From the NCBI RefSeq assembly GCF_037975245.1, contig NC_092575.1, positions 4,827,501 through 4,891,500 of the forward strand: DNA of 64,000 nucleotides. The letters run 5' to 3'. The notes beneath the pieces are model-generated. The model searched no databases, was not told the origin of the DNA, and saw only the letters and a list, made by a program, of their open reading frames with translations. Position numbers and translations under genes: made by a program. Shown here piece by piece: positions 60,539-64,000 of this stretch (positions are counted from its first letter, which is position 1; the number at the start of each line of letters is the position of its first letter). The DNA is from Apostichopus japonicus (taxonomy: Eukaryota; Echinodermata; Holothuroidea; Aspidochirotida; Stichopodidae).

Positions 60539-60926
60539 GCATGGATCAGTGGCGTAGGAAGGTACTTTTGAGTGGGGGGGGGGGATGAAGACTGATGGCC
60601 GGCCTGGGGGAGGGGTCTAAGAGGAGGGGGTGTCCCCCTCCCCTTTGGAATTTTTTTTTTGCATTTCCAGGTGGCCTCAGATGCAATTTGGTGCAATATA
60701 GCACACTTCAACACCCACTCCATTTTGTAAATAATTTTGCATTTACACCTGGCCTTACATGCAATTTGGTGCTCCAAATGAGATTTTTTTCTCATTTGGA
60801 AATGAAAAAGGGGTTTTCTGACTTGCGAAGTGGGGGGCGGAATGATACTTCCGCCCCCATATTTTTCACTGGGGGGGGGGGGGGGCTGGCGCCTAAGCCC
60901 CAGGTTCCTACGCCCTTGGCATGGAT
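60539..60926. mobile_element. hAT-type MITE with TIRs and 8-bp target duplication
   Basis: Element 60547-60918. Left end CAGTGGCGTAGGAAGG; reverse complement of the right end CAAGGGCGTAGGAACC. Perfect 8-bp direct repeats GCATGGAT flank it (60539-60546, 60919-60926), the size made by hAT transposases. Inside is a 95-100-bp tandem duplication around 'gatgcaatttggtgc'. It lacks transposase coding; the 184-codon minus frame and plus frames are shadows. Confidence 0.9.
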
Positions 60927-61970
60927 GGAAGTACGTATGGTCCAAAATTGGGTCAATTGAGGCAATTTTAGACCACTTTAGGCCTCCCAGGAGCAGCGTA
61001 CGAAAATTGTTTACTACTGAGTGAAGAGGCTTGTCTACAAGTGACGAAAACTTAAGGATCTGATAGCAAAATATCTGCGATGTCATGATGCGAAAAATTC
61101 ATGGTGCCATGAAAGGCCAACTTGTCAGCTATCCAGCGATGGGTAGCGTTTAGCTAGTGAGAACTTCTATCTAGACTTTGAGACCACATTACTTTTGTGA
61201 TTTAGTGTGTAAGTCAGTGGGGCTTTCATAATGGGCGTATGCTACCCTCTGTCTTCTCATTATCAGAGCCGTATATCTGCTCATTATCTAAAAGACTGCC
61301 CTCTAATAAAAATAGCGAGGAAGCTGCCCCCTCCCCTCTACTCAATACGTTACAAGACCAAAAGAAAACTAGTGCAACGATATATATTTTGCGATGTAAG
61401 AATCTCTGAATTGGCGTAAATTCACTACATGATACAGAATATTTTGTTCCATACAATGTATACGTATATATACAGGTGTCTACAGGTGTCCTGTTAGATT
61501 ATTTGAAACAGATCATTCATTAACCGTATCGATTTATTTTGTAGATGTATCCACATGCATTTGCTGGGGGTATATAGCTTCATATTTTGAACAAATTTTA
61601 GCAGTTGGGAACTTAAGTTGCCCAGTGCTCTGGTCCACATAGAAAAATAGTTCACTGCAATATTTTACTTGTAACTTTGGCATTTCCCAGGGGTGTCCGG
61701 GTTTCAAAGATAATACTGTGAGGAATTTGCAGAAGGTTTTCCATTTCGTTTACAAAGAAACGCATGTACCTTCTCTTTCCCTTTTGGTTCTTGTTGGAGC
61801 ATATGCTATTCTGCCGTTTGGATATAAGATCATATGTGGTATGTTCCCTTTCAAGGGGAATGGTGATACACACCCGACGATGATCACACAGTGTTCAGTC
61901 GTTCGGTAGTTTGGTTTTCGCGCGCAGGTTCTCACATATTTCACTCATATTTCCTGAGGAACTATATTGG
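60927..61970. other. Gene-free interval between two MITEs
   Basis: Short frames on both strands (61226-61456, 61652-61944) have no recognisable domain. Nothing else is identifiable. Confidence 0.45.
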
Positions 61971-62263
61971 ACTTGGACCAGGCGCGTAGCCAGGAATTTA
62001 CCAAGGGAGGGGCGAAACTGTAAATTCGGCATTGCAAACTATCTTAGCTTAGCGCCACCACAAGAAAATTTTGGATGAAAATGCCTCCCAGATCGCTGGA
62101 ATGGCACTTCCCAGGCCTACGTAAGCTGCATCTCAGCATTTTCTCTTTTGAAAATACTAGCGATATCATAAAAACATTAAAACATTTTAAATATACTCAA
62201 GGGGGGGGGGGCGGCTTCCCCCTTCGCCCCCCCCCCCCCCTTGGCTACGCGCCTGACTTGGGC
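61971..62263. mobile_element. hAT-type MITE with 14-bp TIRs
   Basis: Element 61979-62255. Both ends read CAGGCGCGTAGCCA inward. Flanks ACTTGGAC (61971-61978) and ACTTGGGC (62256-62263) match at 7 of 8 bases, an aged hAT target duplication. 277 bp, no coding; a G-run and a C-run lie near its right end. Confidence 0.88.
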
Positions 62264-62340
62264 TAATTTTATGTGGAATACTATTACGCCGCGACTGAAT
62301 TTACTTCAACTTTCCGTTAAATCGCTCTTCGCGAATGTTA

Positions 62341-62360
62341 CCGTCAACTCCAGTTGACGG
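62341..62360. repeat. Near-perfect palindrome, 9-bp arms
   Basis: CCGTCAACT and AGTTGACGG separated by CC. Compact enough for a dimeric DNA-binding protein site; no transposon boundary is evident here. Confidence 0.8.
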
Positions 62361-63739
62361 CCACGATATAGTTCAGGTTAGTTTATCCCCACCCATTTTA
62401 AGATTTTTTAAGTATAATTTTGTACTTTGTTTTGAGTTCAAAAAATCATCCTTCTTCTTGCCATTTCATGTTATTTTGCGTTCACGTAAAAAACCCTCCT
62501 AATTAGGCCAACATAGAGACGTCAAAACAACTGCACAGTTACTATGGCCGTCTCAGTGTAACAAGTACTTTTTCAGACAATTTTGACGCAATGCATGATT
62601 GCGTAACATTTTGTTAGTTTAGTGGCGCATTAAATATCAGAATGACAGTTCAAAATTTTCCTAGTCTTAGACAACACTGTTTAGTGGTGTATTTTCACTG
62701 TGTTGTGAGCATGCAACATTGAAAAAAAAAGTATCGTTGAGTGGAATGTGGATGCAATCAAAAGAGCTGTACAGAAGTCACTATTTACCGAACTGATTTG
62801 TTACGACAGTACAGGAAGGTGAAAAATAGTGTAATACTAATTCACGTGATGGGCACTATCACATTTGTTTTAGCCTTACATTACACTACAGGCTATAGTT
62901 CCTAGTCTAGTACTAGACGTACTAAGTACTACTACACTAGTAGTAGCATAATGGCAATTTAGGCCTAGCCTAGGACAATTGGCAATTGCATTGACGATTA
63001 CAAATTTCAGATGGCATTATATTACATGTGCCGTGAGTCGTAAATGCAATTAATGCACAGTCATGCAGTAACATTACTCCTGTCAAAGTAATGTAAGGTA
63101 GGTCTACCGGAAGTCAGTCAACTCGGTACAAAACCAACTCGGCACAGAACAGTACCGAGTTGGTAGGTAAAAGCTGTAGACCAGAGTTTGTATTTCTTAT
63201 GGGTCTTAAATTGTTATAAAATCTATGTTAGAATTTGGGAACAGAATTTACGGTATTAATTTGTTAAAAAATACTTTTTTAAATACGTTGGAATTTCTAT
63301 GAGTTTAAAAGTTCAAAGGCGAAGTTTAAAACGGGCTTCTGATATAGGATGTGTAAAATAAAGGATGGGACAATAATTTTCAGTTTACAGTGAAAAAGAC
63401 TTTACAATGCAGGATTTTTGAATATTCGGATTTTTAACGTGATGACGTTCATGATTTAATGGTATGTGAAAGGAACATTCAGTAGGATCTAGGCCTAGTA
63501 TTTTTATTTTATATATTAGTTTTAAAACAAGGAGGATGCTTAAAAAGGCTCATTAATTGAAAAATAAAGGAAAAGAAAGAATGACAGAAGAAAACAATTT
63601 AAACGATCATCATTGACTCTTGTGTATTTACATTATGTATAATTTGCAAAAGTGTTGTGCGTTACGACTTGTAATCTAACTAAGAATGTAAGAAATAAAA
63701 ATGAATAACACAAAACTAAGAGGTTAATTAATAACTTTC
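62361..63739. other. Gene-free interval
   Basis: Aside from the inverted repeat above, it has short 'actagtact' palindromic words near 62904-62945 and AT-rich DNA. No gene is seen. Confidence 0.45.
63119..63162. repeat. Inverted repeat, 11-bp arms
   Basis: CAACTCGGTAC (63119-63129) and GTACCGAGTTG (63152-63162) are perfect inverted arms. The loop contains a third copy of the core, CCAACTCGGC, in the left-arm orientation. Confidence 0.85.
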
Positions 63740-64000
63740 GAAAATCGGTCCCGTACGTAAAAATCTGTCGGTCCTAAATTTGACAAACAAAAACCCTTCA
63801 ACTGTTACTAATTTCTACCCAAATTTTCTGAGCTTTCTTCAAACTTTACCATTTCTCTCAAAATTTCCGTCTTTATCATCAAATTTACCGACTTTTTCTT
63901 CAAATTTTCTCAATATTCAATTCATTATTAAATTTCCCAACCTTTCTTCTCAAATTGTGCTAATTTTCCTCAAATCTTTCTGCCGCCAAATTTACCGAAT
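63740..64000. repeat. Degenerate 'cttcaaatttaccgactt' monomer array at the window edge
   Basis: Repeats of 'tcaaattttc' or 'caaatttaccgact' every 20-30 bp up to the last base, so the array probably continues beyond the window. Similar in style to 59340-60250 but with a different core. Confidence 0.55.

Noticed and set aside
60532-61086. 184-codon minus-strand frame rich in Pro and Lys
   Set aside because: It runs through the hAT MITE, including its G/C homopolymers; the frame is created by the transposon and its internal duplication.

Overview
This is animal (metazoan) nuclear DNA: AT-rich, full of microsatellites, tandem satellites, SINEs and small DNA transposons, with two multi-exon genes that have consensus GT-AG introns. 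The Derlin exons are very close to vertebrate Derlin-2/3. The repeat load and the hAT and tRNA-derived SINE types would fit a marine invertebrate; an echinoderm such as a sea cucumber is my guess, but the species is not proven by anything in the window.

Layout. 1-29374 holds no coding exon I can support. It is probably upstream or 5' intron sequence of the zinc-finger gene, and it carries a 40-bp tandem array (5765-6152), a 61-bp satellite of about 15 copies (16347-17274), a roughly 130-bp tandem repeat rich in nuclear-receptor half-sites (19535-20365), an EcoRI-motif-rich array (26495-26925) and scattered copies of two unnamed dispersed repeat families (here A and B). 29390-44952 (+) is a three-exon C2H2 zinc-finger gene of 860 codons: one 2.3-kb GC-rich exon with eight fingers, then two small exons encoding a CPRC knuckle and a coiled coil. 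Its 11.4-kb intron contains a perfect eight-copy 34-bp array; its second intron contains a hAT-like MITE ending 43 bp before the last exon.

44953-52895 is the convergent intergenic interval. It has a scrambled Ty3/gypsy fragment (integrase joined in frame ahead of reverse transcriptase) and a tRNA-derived SINE. 52896-58563 (-) is a complete six-exon Derlin gene of 256 codons, an ER-membrane component of ER-associated degradation. Its upstream sequence contains a UPRE-like TGACGTG core. 59340-64000 has no gene; it holds two hAT MITEs with terminal inverted repeats and 8-bp target duplications, degenerate satellites and two sharp inverted repeats.

The two genes are convergent and have no obvious functional link: one is a probable nuclear DNA-binding regulator, the other an ER quality-control protein. 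I saw no operon, CRISPR, rRNA or intact tRNA. The most unusual items are the DR1-bearing satellite, the zinc-finger protein of unrecognised family, the Derlin with an altered p97-binding tail, and the integrase-RT fusion remnant.
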